64,000 nucleotides of DNA from the NCBI RefSeq assembly GCF_000518865.1, contig NZ_JAEK01000006.1, positions 62,224 through 126,223 of the forward strand. The letters are read 5' to 3'. A program made the translations under genes and the position numbers. This DNA is from Bacillus sp. J37 (GTDB lineage Bacteria; Bacillota; Bacilli; Bacillales; Bacillaceae). Of this stretch, positions 17,790 through 26,436 are shown in pieces (position 1 is the first letter of the stretch; each line of letters begins with the position of its first letter). The notes beneath the pieces are model-generated. The model was not told the origin of the DNA, ran no database searches, and saw only the letters and a program-made list of their open reading frames with translations.

Positions 17790-19115
17790 CTATTTACTTT
17801 TTGAAGATAACCATTCCATAAGAGTAATTGTCTTACCATCAATCGTTTTTTCTACATCATTGTTATAAACATAAATCCATGACCAGTGTCCATGATACTC
17901 GTATGGTGTGCCATCCTCTTTTTTGTATAATCCGGAAGTATCAATGACGTTATCAAATAAGGAGAGATGAACATCTTCTGCTCCCGCTTCGATTAACCGG
18001 TTATAGGTTGGAACAACAAATTGATTTGCAGGGACTACATCATCTGTTTTTGCATGAATAAACCAGATAGGCAGGTCTTTCATCGTATCAATATCCTCGT
18101 CTTTAATGAGCGAGTCATTTAGTGCCTCACAGGTTGGAAAAGCAGCGGCAAAATAATCAGTATAGTCTCGGATCATCAACATGGTCATATATCCACCGTT
18201 TGAATCTCCGCCGATGTAAATTCTGTCAGGATCTATGTCTTTGTTTTTCTCTACATACTCTTTGATTAATGACATTAACGCATCTTGATATTTTGACGTA
18301 CCATCGCCAAATCCTGTGAATCCATCCATCCAGAAAGATGGTGTTTGAGGAGCTAAAACATAGGCTCCATCAAAATAGGATTGAATTTCATCTGAGGCAA
18401 AGTTAACGGCTTTGTTTCCGGAAATGGCAATTGTCGGGTCTGTTCCACCTTCACCTGCTCCATGTAACCATATAATTAATGGATTTTTTCCTTTATCTTT
18501 TGCTGGTGAGTAGTCAGCATAAGTTAGTTTAGTATCTTTATATGTAGCCTCACCGATTGAAAAATCATCGACTAATTCTCTAACGCCACCATTAAATGTA
18601 TCCACAACTAAACCTGATATGGTTCCTGCCGGTGTTTCAATTGCTTCTTTTTGAGTAATTGTGTAGGTGTTCTTATTCCAGTCATTGTATCCTGAGCCAG
18701 CCCAATCGTAGTTAATCGCTGAACCTAAAGAAATCTCCGGACCAATTTGCATTTCCAATACGACATATTTTCCAGTCTTAACAACCGGGTTTCCGTTTTT
18801 ATCGGCTACATAGGCTTTCGTAACATGACGATACCCCTCTTCTAAGAAAGGTGTTGCTAAACGGCTGTCACTTCTAGATACATGGACATCGAAAGTGTCT
18901 GTTGTTACTGAATCCTTCGGGATTGGCTTTCCAATATCAATCATAACCTTCGTAATAGCAGCACCCCAATCTTCAACTTCTGTTATGGTTTTGTAGGATG
19001 TTGGTTGGGTTTTCAATTCTTTTGCTTCTCCTTCCGACATAAAAAATAGTGTGGAACTAGCTACTAATGTACTTAACATTGCGGTTTTTGCATGCTTTTT
19101 CATAACGTTGAACAA
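17790..19115 (-). CDS. Secreted alpha/beta-hydrolase esterase with N-terminal Ig-like domain
   Basis: Predicted extracellular esterase, 441 aa. The signal peptide is near residues 5-31 (KKHAKTAMLSTLVASSTLFF...GEA). A beta-rich N-terminal domain of about 170 residues follows. The alpha/beta-hydrolase domain has oxyanion motif WLHGAGEGG, nucleophile elbow GGDSNGGYM, Asp in HAKTDDVVP, and His in YEYHGHWSW, so the Ser-Asp-His triad looks complete. Similar proteins are annotated as PHB-depolymerase-like or prolyl-oligopeptidase-like carbohydrate esterases. TTG 19115 lies 8 nt after AAAGGAGG. A cre-like site lies upstream. Removal of acetyl or feruloyl groups from pectin or hemicellulose is a guess from context. 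Confidence 0.7.
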   Translation of the reverse strand: MFNVMKKHAKTAMLSTLVASSTLFFMSEGEAKELKTQPTSYKTITEVEDWGAAITKVMIDIGKPIPKDSVTTDTFDVHVSRSDSRLATPFLEEGYRHVTKAYVADKNGNPVVKTGKYVVLEMQIGPEISLGSAINYDWAGSGYNDWNKNTYTITQKEAIETPAGTISGLVVDTFNGGVRELVDDFSIGEATYKDTKLTYADYSPAKDKGKNPLIIWLHGAGEGGTDPTIAISGNKAVNFASDEIQSYFDGAYVLAPQTPSFWMDGFTGFGDGTSKYQDALMSLIKEYVEKNKDIDPDRIYIGGDSNGGYMTMLMIRDYTDYFAAAFPTCEALNDSLIKDEDIDTMKDLPIWFIHAKTDDVVPANQFVVPTYNRLIEAGAEDVHLSLFDNVIDTSGLYKKEDGTPYEYHGHWSWIYVYNNDVEKTIDGKTITLMEWLSSKSK

Positions 19116-19140
19116 CTGAAAAACCTCCTTTGGTTAAGTG

Positions 19141-19155
19141 TTGAAACGCTTACAT
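19141..19155 (-). promoter_or_regulatory. cre-like site upstream of the esterase gene
   Basis: On the minus strand ATGTAAGCGTTTCAA matches WTGNAANCGNWNNCW except at position 14. It lies about 25 bp before the start codon, suggesting CcpA repression. Confidence 0.5.
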
Positions 19156-19247
19156 TAATAGTTTAATATATTTTCTTTTTGAAGACCTGTCTTTTTCTAG
19201 CTTAAACAAGGTCGATTCTTGATTCGATGCGTTGTGTTTTAGTTGTT

Positions 19248-20108
19248 TTACCCTGTATTCATTTTTCGATATTGACTTGGTGTCATATGATAAACAGACT
19301 TAAACACTCTTGTATAGGACTTTTCACTTGGAAAACCATGCTTCAGGGCAATATGAATGACTGGTAAATCAGTATTCATTAAATCCGGATAGGATTTCTC
19401 AAGGCGTATTGTATGGATATAATTGAGTACAGTCATACCGATATGCTTGAAAAAAAACCGTGAAAAGTACTCTGAAGATAAATTAAACTGTGCGGCTAGA
19501 TGATCAATAGCTAGATTTTGATTATAATGTTTCTTTATGTAATTCGTTATCGATGTTAAACGTTCTAAATACTTGTTTGTTTTAATGGTAGGACTATTTT
19601 TTTTCTCTTCTTTGAAGTCGTTTAGTAATTGATAGATTAATTGGTATGCTAATCCGGTTAAGTTAATGCGGGCAAGGGGATCATGTTCTTTGTTCAAGTA
19701 ATGTACAAGAATTTCATTTAATAGGGTTCGAAGCTTTTCAAATTTTTTTATTCTACCAGGACCTTGTTCATGAATAGAATTACAAGTAAGCACAATTTGA
19801 TCATAATTTTCATAGATCGCTTTCAGGAATTCGTACTTAATAAATATTGTGACGGCCTTTCGATTTTTCCCTGTTGTCACTGAAAAAGAATGAATAGAGT
19901 TTGAATTTATTACCACAATATCTCCTTCACTTGATTCATATTCTTTGCCATCTGCGTAAATTTGATCGATCTTTCCTGCAAGAACATAGGAAATTTCAAT
20001 ATCTTCATGCCAATGTCTTGGAATATATATTTCTTCATCAGAGGTATGAAGGATGACTTTAATAGGCAAATCATCATCGGTTTTTACCAACTCATATTTG
20101 TAGTCCAT
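19248..20108 (-). CDS. AraC-family regulator with cupin sensor domain
   Basis: Cytoplasmic transcription factor, 286 aa. An N-terminal cupin (residues about 15-100; IPRHWHEDIEISYVLAG, GDIVVINSNSIHSF) is followed by two C-terminal AraC helix-turn-helix motifs (NLAIDHLAAQFNLSSEYFSRFFFKHIGMT, then HIALKHGFPSEKSYTRVFKSVYHMTPSQYRK, each longer than the core). This is the RhaS/MsmR-like layout of sugar regulators. ATG 20108 has AGGAGG upstream. It is divergent from the sugar isomerase gene and reads toward the esterase, so it may control either or both. The effector is unknown. Confidence 0.8.
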   Translation of the reverse strand: MDYKYELVKTDDDLPIKVILHTSDEEIYIPRHWHEDIEISYVLAGKIDQIYADGKEYESSEGDIVVINSNSIHSFSVTTGKNRKAVTIFIKYEFLKAIYENYDQIVLTCNSIHEQGPGRIKKFEKLRTLLNEILVHYLNKEHDPLARINLTGLAYQLIYQLLNDFKEEKKNSPTIKTNKYLERLTSITNYIKKHYNQNLAIDHLAAQFNLSSEYFSRFFFKHIGMTVLNYIHTIRLEKSYPDLMNTDLPVIHIALKHGFPSEKSYTRVFKSVYHMTPSQYRKMNTG

Positions 20109-20289
20109 TTTAGAAATCCTCCTAATACGTTACGTTTTTTTTGCTTTGATCATATCCTAATCCTTATCGAAAGAAAAGATAAACATTAGAAGTTTATAAA
20201 ATAAATGATATTGGATATAAGTCATGTAAGTGATAGGGAGAAGTCAGAATAATGCTAGAAATCAGTCAGTTTTGCAGTAGTAACAAATT

Positions 20290-20311
20290 TGAAAACGCTT
20301 TATAATCAAAA
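20290..20311 (+). promoter_or_regulatory. 22-bp promoter block, copy 1, with cre-like core and -10
   Basis: The block begins TGAAAACGCTTTATAAT and includes a TATAAT hexamer at 20301-20306. Exactly the same 22 bases lie at 45359-45380 before a transporter operon. The TGAAAACGCTTTA part resembles a cre site overlapping the -10. No good -35 is spaced 16-18 bp upstream. Confidence 0.6.
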
Positions 20312-20355
20312 TTGTAAGGAAGTATATACAAAAGATTGAAAGGGGAAGGATTAAG

Positions 20356-21237
20356 ATGACTACATCGATTGGACTTAACTTATACTCGGTATTTAGAGAA
20401 TTAAATGAAGATTATTTTGGAACGTTGGAAAAGGTCGCAGGAATGGGGTATAAAAATTTGGAACTTATTTCTGCTAATTTTTCAACTGGTGAAAGATTTG
20501 CAGATACATTTACTTTACAAGCAATAAAAAAGAAATTTGATGAGCTTGGATTACGTGCGTTTGCTGCACATGAAGGTGTGGCACCAGGTATGGCTTTGGT
20601 AGATGGAAACTGGGATAAGATAATTGAAGAAAATGCTGAACTAGGCTGTGAGTCAATTGTTATGCCGATGACATTCATTAGTACTCGCGATGAAGCACTT
20701 AAAACAGCGGAGGAACTGAATATCATCGCTGAAAAATGTAAAACAGCCGGATTAGATTTTTACTACCATAACCATGCACATGAGTTTAGGCAAATTGGAG
20801 AAAAAACACTATTTGATATTTTAGTAGAAAACACAGATCCTAATGCTGTTAAATTTGAGCTGGATCTTGTTTGGGTAACGAGAGGCGGACAAGACCCTAT
20901 GAGTGTTCTTGAAAGATTAGGGAATCGCTGTGATATGATTCATCAAAAAGATTTAGGAACTCATGTTAACGCTGTGAATGTATTCTCTGCAGTTAATCAG
21001 GATGAACTAAATGAAACAATGAAAATTTATCGTGAAGTTGTACAGCCGACTGATTTCGTTAATCTTGGAACAGGTATTGTCGATTTTGAGAATACATATC
21101 AAAAGATTCATGATTTGGGAACAATTCGATATGCGATTGTTGAAAATGAAGGTACAGTTGGTAATAAGTTTGAAAGTATAGCAAGTGATTTAAAGGTAAT
21201 GGAGAAGTATGTTCAAGAGCTTACAAAAGCTGATTAA
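20356..21237 (+). CDS. Sugar phosphate isomerase/epimerase family protein (TIM barrel)
   Basis: Cytoplasmic xylose-isomerase-like TIM-barrel protein, 293 aa, of the AP-endonuclease-2 superfamily. Metal-site candidates are His in AAHEGVAPG, His in YYHNHAHEF, Glu/Asp in FELDLVWV, His in MIHQKDLG, and the terminal Glu in AIVENEG. Members isomerise or epimerise sugars or keto-inositols. Strong SD AAAGGGGAAGG lies before ATG 20356. The next gene, 15 bp on, is a Gfo/Idh/MocA oxidoreductase; the pair is a common unit for unusual sugars or inositol-like compounds. It has the same 22-bp promoter block as the importer at 45419. The substrate is not known. Confidence 0.75.
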   Translation: MTTSIGLNLYSVFRELNEDYFGTLEKVAGMGYKNLELISANFSTGERFADTFTLQAIKKKFDELGLRAFAAHEGVAPGMALVDGNWDKIIEENAELGCESIVMPMTFISTRDEALKTAEELNIIAEKCKTAGLDFYYHNHAHEFRQIGEKTLFDILVENTDPNAVKFELDLVWVTRGGQDPMSVLERLGNRCDMIHQKDLGTHVNAVNVFSAVNQDELNETMKIYREVVQPTDFVNLGTGIVDFENTYQKIHDLGTIRYAIVENEGTVGNKFESIASDLKVMEKYVQELTKAD

Positions 21238-21252
21238 TAAGGAGTGATTTAC

Positions 21253-22380
21253 ATGTCAAACGATACATTAAAAATCGGTATTATTGGTTGTGGTGGGATA
21301 GCCAATCAGAAGCATATGCCTGCATTAGCAAAACTAGGACACCTAGGTGAAATGACAGCTTTCTGTGATGTAGTCGAAGAAAGAGCGATGAAAGCGGCAA
21401 AAGAATTTGGAACTGCTGATGCGAAGGTTTACAACGATTATAAAGAGTTGTTAAAGGATGAATCGATTGATGTCATTCATGTACTAACACCAAATCTGCA
21501 GCACTCCTTTATCACTGTGGCTGCTCTTGAAGCTGGCAAGCATGTAATGTGTGAAAAGCCGATGGCGATTAACTCCAAGGAAGCTTTAGAGATGGTTGAA
21601 GCAGCTAAACGAACAGGGAAAAAGCTGACGATTGGGTACCAAAACCGTTTCCGCGATGATTCACAAGTTCTTCATAAAGCTTCACGGGCAGGTGAGTTCG
21701 GGGAAATTTACTTTGCAAAAGCGCATGCGATTCGCAGGAGAGCTGTTCCAACTTGGGGAGTCTTTTTGGATGTGGAACAACAGGGCGGAGGGCCATTAAT
21801 CGATATTGGGACACATGCTTTAGATTTGACACTTTGGTGCATGGACAACTATCAACCACAATCTGTTACGGGATCGGTCTTTCATAAATTAGCTGATAAA
21901 CATGAGGGAAATGCATTTGGTCCATGGAATCCTGATACATTTGGTGTGGAGGATTCAGCATTTGGTTTTATTAAAATGCAAGATGGATCAACGATTATAC
22001 TTGAATGTTCCTGGGCTTTAAATACAACAGATGTAAGAGAAGCGATGACCTCCCTATGCGGTACAGAGGGTGGCGCTGAAATGAAAGGAAACCCTTCAAC
22101 AGGTGGAGGAGAGCTTGTCTTTAATGGTACCAAGTATGGGAAGTTAGTCGAAACAAAACCTGCAACAGGTGGTGGCATCGCGTATTTTGATTCAAGCGCA
22201 GAAGACCCTGGTGTGATAGAAGCAAGACAGTGGTTAGAGTGTATTATTAACGATACAGAGCCTTTAGTAAAACCAGAACAGGCATTAGTTGTTACGCAAA
22301 TTCTTGAAGCCATCTATACATCTGCAAGAACTGGGAAAACAGTGGAATTTAATCAAGATACAGTACAAGTACCATCATAA
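21253..22380 (+). CDS. Gfo/Idh/MocA-family oxidoreductase
   Basis: NAD(P)-dependent sugar or inositol dehydrogenase-like protein, 375 aa. The Rossmann motif is IGIIGCGGIANQKHMPAL at the N-terminus, followed by the family's EKPMAIN (catalytic Lys), and a C-terminal alpha/beta domain with DIGTHALDLTLW. ATG 21253 lies 8 nt after GGAG; the GTG at 21244 is not needed. It forms an operon with the TIM-barrel isomerase and ends at a terminator near 22405. A second, shorter family member is at 26437. The substrate is unassigned. Confidence 0.82.
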   Translation: MSNDTLKIGIIGCGGIANQKHMPALAKLGHLGEMTAFCDVVEERAMKAAKEFGTADAKVYNDYKELLKDESIDVIHVLTPNLQHSFITVAALEAGKHVMCEKPMAINSKEALEMVEAAKRTGKKLTIGYQNRFRDDSQVLHKASRAGEFGEIYFAKAHAIRRRAVPTWGVFLDVEQQGGGPLIDIGTHALDLTLWCMDNYQPQSVTGSVFHKLADKHEGNAFGPWNPDTFGVEDSAFGFIKMQDGSTIILECSWALNTTDVREAMTSLCGTEGGAEMKGNPSTGGGELVFNGTKYGKLVETKPATGGGIAYFDSSAEDPGVIEARQWLECIINDTEPLVKPEQALVVTQILEAIYTSARTGKTVEFNQDTVQVPS

Positions 22381-22404
22381 TAAATAAAATACCCAAGGGA
22401 ATTT

Positions 22405-22430
22405 GAGATCTTTTATAGGTCTCTTTTTTT
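22405..22430 (+). terminator. Terminator after the oxidoreductase
   Basis: A short stem GAGATC/GGTCTC (with G-U) around TTTTATA, followed by at least seven T. Confidence 0.65.
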
Positions 22431-22527
22431 ATATTTTTAAAGTGTAATATATTTTTGAACGATTTATTGTGCTTGAAATCTCATGTCTAAGTGTAAGTAA
22501 TGAACAATCAGAACGTTGCACTAATTT

Positions 22528-22560
22528 AAAAAGGGAAAGCCCAGAATGAATAGGCTCTCC
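22528..22560 (-). terminator. Terminator of the J-like membrane protein gene
   Basis: Read on the minus strand: GGAGAGCC, a loop, GGGCTTTCC, then CTTTTTAAA. Confidence 0.6.
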
Positions 22561-22575
22561 AGTTTTATGTTTATA

Positions 22576-23418
22576 TTATTCTTGTAACTTTGTGATAAAC
22601 TTCAAAGCGTTATCCTTATTTTTAGAATCTACTCGAATAGCGGCAATCCTTTTACTTTCGTTTACCTCTAACCCATCAAATAGAGATGTATCATTGATCA
22701 CGACCCCATAAATTTGTTCTGTTTCATCTGCTGGGGATTTTCCATACACAAGTTGATCTTCTACTACCTGATCTTTAATAGAAGGTTCAAGTGGCTGGAA
22801 TATTTCCAATTGCATAAGCTGTTCGAAGTTTTCCTCGCCGACAATATACACATCTGATTGGTCTGACATGAGGGTGATCACACTCTTTTGTTGGTTTCCT
22901 GCATCCATCGTGTCGTTTATTTCTGTTGGTGCATAATTAGAGTTTGTTATGACTCTCTCCCATGAAGGAAAAAGAGAGAGAACATTTTCTGAGACAGGGT
23001 TCACATCACTTCCAAGTAAAAAATAATCTCCGTAAAGCATAATGCCCAGGTCCTCAGGCGGAAGGCTGGCTAACTCTTTTTTCTCTTGATGATTGCTGAC
23101 AAGCGTTTGGATAATGGATCCAAGTAAAATCAGTAAAATGATAGATCCGGCAATGTGTAATTTATGATAATAAAGAAAGTGCTGCAGCTTATTCTTAAAA
23201 GACTTGTTTTCTTCCTTAGGATTGGAACCGTATACATTAACGTGTTTAATAGTATTGTAGGCATCAGTTATTTGGGTCATATCGAAAGGTTTTTCAGTAT
23301 TCGGTACGCTATGATATGATCGGTCTCTTTTAATCCAGGTCATATATTGCTTCTCAACCTCATCCATTGTCGAGCCTTCTGGAATTTCCAATAGTTTATA
23401 AGCTTCTTTTATATCCAA
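22576..23418 (-). CDS. Membrane protein with degenerate J-like N-terminus
   Basis: Unrecognised protein, 280 aa. Residues about 1-55 (DIKEAYKLLEIPEGSTMDEV...ITDAYNTIK) have the helical pattern of a DnaJ J-domain, but the HPD motif is missing, so Hsp70 stimulation is unlikely. One transmembrane helix follows (LHIAGSIILLILLGSIIQTLV), then about 170 residues predicted outside the membrane, with no signature I can name (a region with DLGIMLYGDYFLLG and VYIVGEENFEQL hints at a substrate-binding-like fold). TTG 23418 is preferred because GAGGGG precedes it by 8 nt; an ATG at 23439 lies before the SD. Divergent from the receiver-like gene. Function unknown. Confidence 0.65.
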   Translation of the reverse strand: MDIKEAYKLLEIPEGSTMDEVEKQYMTWIKRDRSYHSVPNTEKPFDMTQITDAYNTIKHVNVYGSNPKEENKSFKNKLQHFLYYHKLHIAGSIILLILLGSIIQTLVSNHQEKKELASLPPEDLGIMLYGDYFLLGSDVNPVSENVLSLFPSWERVITNSNYAPTEINDTMDAGNQQKSVITLMSDQSDVYIVGEENFEQLMQLEIFQPLEPSIKDQVVEDQLVYGKSPADETEQIYGVVINDTSLFDGLEVNESKRIAAIRVDSKNKDNALKFITKLQE

Positions 23419-23726
23419 AACATACACCCCTCTTTTCATGCTCTCTACTATGTTGAAGGAAAATGGTAGAAATGGTCGTTACTATAAAGATATCTTAAAT
23501 TGAAGGTTTTTGCACTACTTACATGAAAAAAGTAGGGAGGAATATTAATAGGGAATCGTTTCATACAATTCTTTTTCAACATTACCTTAACAGTGGTTTA
23601 TCATAGTAACCAACCTATAAACGATCTACGACCTTTGTCTGAGAAATAAATGGAAAAAATCATCCTTTTACATGAATGGAAATTTTCTCTTTTCAAGTAT
23701 AGTTAAAGATAAGGAGGGATCATATC
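23419..23726. other. Intergenic region between divergent genes
   Basis: 308 bp with no convincing gene. It should hold promoters for both flanking genes. AAGGAGGG directly precedes the receiver-like gene. No repeat or recognised operator seen. Confidence 0.5.
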
Positions 23727-24050
23727 ATGATTAATGTTGCCATTATATCCGGTAATCAACATATTCAAAAAAGTCTGAGCTTGCTGGTAAAAACAGATCC
23801 TGAACTTAACATAATAAAAACTCAAGAAATCGTTCTTGATAAGAAAGTAGTTTTGCTTGTTGATACAGAAATAGATGATTTGGAGGATTGCCTAAGAAGA
23901 TTTTCTAAGCATATTCCAATCATTTTATATAGTCATTCAAAAGATTTTTTAGATATGAGCTATTTGCTCAATAAATACAAGGTGAACTTCTTTAATGTTT
24001 ATACAAAGCCTGAATGTATTCTTAACATTATTAAAGAACCATTTTGTTGA
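23727..24050 (+). CDS. Stand-alone degenerate receiver-domain protein
   Basis: Small protein, 107 aa, with the beta-alpha pattern of a response-regulator receiver domain and no output domain. The start INVAIISGNQHIQKSL resembles a receiver beginning, but the acidic pocket Asp pair is absent (Ser-Gly-Asn instead). Asp46 in VVLLVDTEI sits where the phosphorylated Asp normally lies. A Lys-Pro pair in VYTKPE corresponds to the conserved Lys-Pro after beta 5. It may act as a phosphorylation-independent partner protein. No kinase gene is adjacent. Good SD (AAGGAGGG). The domain call is by eye and moderate. Confidence 0.55.
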   Translation: MINVAIISGNQHIQKSLSLLVKTDPELNIIKTQEIVLDKKVVLLVDTEIDDLEDCLRRFSKHIPIILYSHSKDFLDMSYLLNKYKVNFFNVYTKPECILNIIKEPFC

Positions 24051-24153
24051 TGGTTGCTATAACAACTTTAATTACTTGAAATAGAGCTTCAATCTCTTAC
24101 TATAAGAATGAAAGTTTTTCTTTTGCTTCCAATCTTTTTACAAAAGGTGTAGG

Positions 24154-25425
24154 ATGGATAGAAGAAATGGAATGATGAGAGGTGTAATAAGCTTTATGCT
24201 ACATAATCCAACAGGAAAAGAGCGGTTGGCATTAGCTTTTCTATTAAGTTCATTAGGAATATTAGGCCCGCTTAATATCGATATGTATTTGCCTAGTTTT
24301 CCGGATATTGCAAATGATCTGGGAGCTCGTGCTTCGCTTGTACAACTTAGTTTAACAACTTGTTTAATTGGTCTTGCCGTCGGTCAAGTAATCGTTGGTC
24401 CAATTAGTGATGCAACAGGGAGACGGAAGCCTTTAGTTATTTCCCTTTCGTTATTTGCTCTAGCATCACTTTTTTGCGCATTGGCACCAAATATTATTGT
24501 GTTGGTAATTGCTCGTTTCTTGCAGGGCCTTACAGCTTCTGCAGGTGTTGTTCTTTCACGTGCTGTTGTAAGAGATGTATTTAGTGGAAAAGAGTTAACA
24601 AAATTTTTTGCTTTATTAATGGTGATTAATGCAACGGCCCCAATGATGGCACCAATCGCAGGTGGTGCTATTTTGTTATTACCGTTTGCAAGCTGGCATA
24701 CGATTTTCTATTTTTTAAGTTTACTTGGTATGATCATCGTGACAATCATTTCTTTAAGATTACCAGAAACATTACCAGCAGAGAAACGAATCCCCAGTAC
24801 TGTGGGTCATTCAATACGTACGATGAAGGATTTAATTAGAGATCGTTCATTTATTGGATACGCCTTAACAGTGGGTTTAATTCATGGTGGCAGCTTTGCT
24901 TATGTGTCAGGTACACCTTTTGTGTATCAGGGGATATATGGTGTATCTCCACAGGCATTTAGTATCTTATTTGGGATAAACGGGTTAGCCATTATTTCCG
25001 GCAGCTTCATGATTGGACGATTAAGCGGGATTTTTGATGAAAGACGGTTGCTTCGTGTCGCAGTCATCACCGCTGTTAGTGCAACAACTATACTGTTGAT
25101 CATGACAATCATTAAAGGACCTCTTGCAACTCTTGTAATCCCGATTTTCATTTATATGACGTCAATGGGCATGATTTTGACAAGCTCCTTTACACTTGCA
25201 ATGGAAAAGCAGGGACACCGAGCGGGGAGTGCCAGTGCCTTGTTAGGCTTGCTGCCACTTTTACTGGGATCATTAGTATCACCTCTGGTAGGAATAAATG
25301 AAACAACCGCAGTACCGATGGGAACGACTTTATTTCTTACCTCATTGATTGGAGCAATTGCGTTTTTTACATTAACAAAACATAGAGACAAAGCATTAGA
25401 TTTACAAGCAGAATCGGGGACATAA
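24154..25425 (+). CDS. MFS drug exporter, Bcr/CflA type
   Basis: Membrane protein, 423 aa, with 12 hydrophobic segments. Proton-driven exporter of the major facilitator superfamily, Bcr/CflA (DHA1) subfamily. GPLNIDMYLPSFPDI after the first helix is the family signature, and GPISDATGRRKPL is the loop 2-3 motif A. The motif C region reads GLTASAGVVLSRAVVRD. Members export bicyclomycin, chloramphenicol-like compounds, sulfonamides or cysteine; the substrate here cannot be told. Start 24154 follows AAAGGTGTAGG. It stands alone, with a terminator at 25411. Confidence 0.85.
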   Translation: MDRRNGMMRGVISFMLHNPTGKERLALAFLLSSLGILGPLNIDMYLPSFPDIANDLGARASLVQLSLTTCLIGLAVGQVIVGPISDATGRRKPLVISLSLFALASLFCALAPNIIVLVIARFLQGLTASAGVVLSRAVVRDVFSGKELTKFFALLMVINATAPMMAPIAGGAILLLPFASWHTIFYFLSLLGMIIVTIISLRLPETLPAEKRIPSTVGHSIRTMKDLIRDRSFIGYALTVGLIHGGSFAYVSGTPFVYQGIYGVSPQAFSILFGINGLAIISGSFMIGRLSGIFDERRLLRVAVITAVSATTILLIMTIIKGPLATLVIPIFIYMTSMGMILTSSFTLAMEKQGHRAGSASALLGLLPLLLGSLVSPLVGINETTAVPMGTTLFLTSLIGAIAFFTLTKHRDKALDLQAESGT

Positions 25426-25443
25426 TGTCTCCGATTTTTTTGT
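25411..25443. terminator. Terminator between the MFS gene and the convergent AraC gene
   Basis: AATCGG...CCGATT stem with inner ACAT/ATGT pairs (arms about 25412-25424 and 25425-25436), then a run of seven T. The stem includes the MFS stop region. Confidence 0.7.
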
Positions 25444-25466
25444 CAAAGCAAGACTCTCCTATACTC

Positions 25467-26315
25467 CTACCGATCCTGCCTACTGTCATACAGCATCCTA
25501 TATTCCGTAGGAGTCATTCCTTCCTGTTCTAAAAACCGCTTATTAAAATAGCTAATGCTTGGATACCCCGCTTTTAGGGCAATTTCTTTTATCGTCATTT
25601 CTTTTTTGTCCATCAGCCATTGTTTGCTTAATTGCAGGCGGCAAAGTGTGATAAATTGCATGGGTGTCATTTGGGTTGCACGTTTAAATAATCTGCAAAA
25701 ATAATAGGTACTGACACCTGTTTGCTCGGCCCAGTAATCAAGTTCAAAGGGTTCGCATGCTTTTCTTTGCATACTAGGTAGTAAAGTTTGAATCCGATCA
25801 TCTAATTCTGGTCGACGGTCGGACGATTTTGGCGATGCATTTGTAATGAATTCCATTAAAAATGTGTACGTAAGAGTGGAGAGCTGTAATAGATGCAAAA
25901 AGCTGTTCTGTTCAGCTTCACGTAATAACTGTTCATGCGCTTTTTCAAGAGGTGCTAGTTGTTTGATTGTCCATATTGAATGCTGATCAAATCCTTGTTC
26001 AGACAAAAAGGTATTTAAGATACTGCCATAAAAATGGGCCCATCGAATATTCCACGGATCCTCCTTGCTACTATAATATTTTTGCTCCTGCATAGGAAAA
26101 TATAAAAATGCATCACCACGCTTAAGTGTAAATTGTTTTCCATCAATCTCCACAAACCCGGTTCCTGATAAAATAAAATGAATACTGAAGTTATTTAATG
26201 TACCTACTTTTCGGTCTACCTCATGATCAGGTTCCTCCCAGTACCAGCCAATTGATTCTGGCAGAATCATAAATTCATGGTTTTGTAAGGTTGGAAGCAG
26301 ATATTGTCTTGACAT
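25467..26315 (-). CDS. AraC-family regulator
   Basis: Cytoplasmic regulator, 282 aa. An N-terminal AraC-type arabinose-binding-like cupin domain (NNFSIHFILSGTGFVEIDGKQ followed by FTLKRGDAFLYFP) precedes two HTH motifs (EQTGVSTYYFCRLFKRATQMTPMQF and IKEIALKAGYPSISYFNKRF, ending TPTEYRMLY). It is divergent from the oxidoreductase/aldo-keto reductase operon with about 120 bp between, so it most likely controls that operon. The effector is unknown. Confidence 0.82.
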   Translation of the reverse strand: MSRQYLLPTLQNHEFMILPESIGWYWEEPDHEVDRKVGTLNNFSIHFILSGTGFVEIDGKQFTLKRGDAFLYFPMQEQKYYSSKEDPWNIRWAHFYGSILNTFLSEQGFDQHSIWTIKQLAPLEKAHEQLLREAEQNSFLHLLQLSTLTYTFLMEFITNASPKSSDRRPELDDRIQTLLPSMQRKACEPFELDYWAEQTGVSTYYFCRLFKRATQMTPMQFITLCRLQLSKQWLMDKKEMTIKEIALKAGYPSISYFNKRFLEQEGMTPTEYRMLYDSRQDR

Positions 26316-26436
26316 TGTATCACTCTTTCATCGCAATATTGTTTTATATTAAGGGCAAAAAGTTTCTATTTTTATTTTATGTGTAGTTTCATATAATGAC
26401 AATATAGTATTAAGCTTTCATGAAGGAGTGAAGAAC

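Noticed and set aside
21605-22313. Antisense open frames of 84 and 143 codons under the oxidoreductase gene
   Set aside because: They are shadows of a well-supported gene, with no SD and no recognisable domains.
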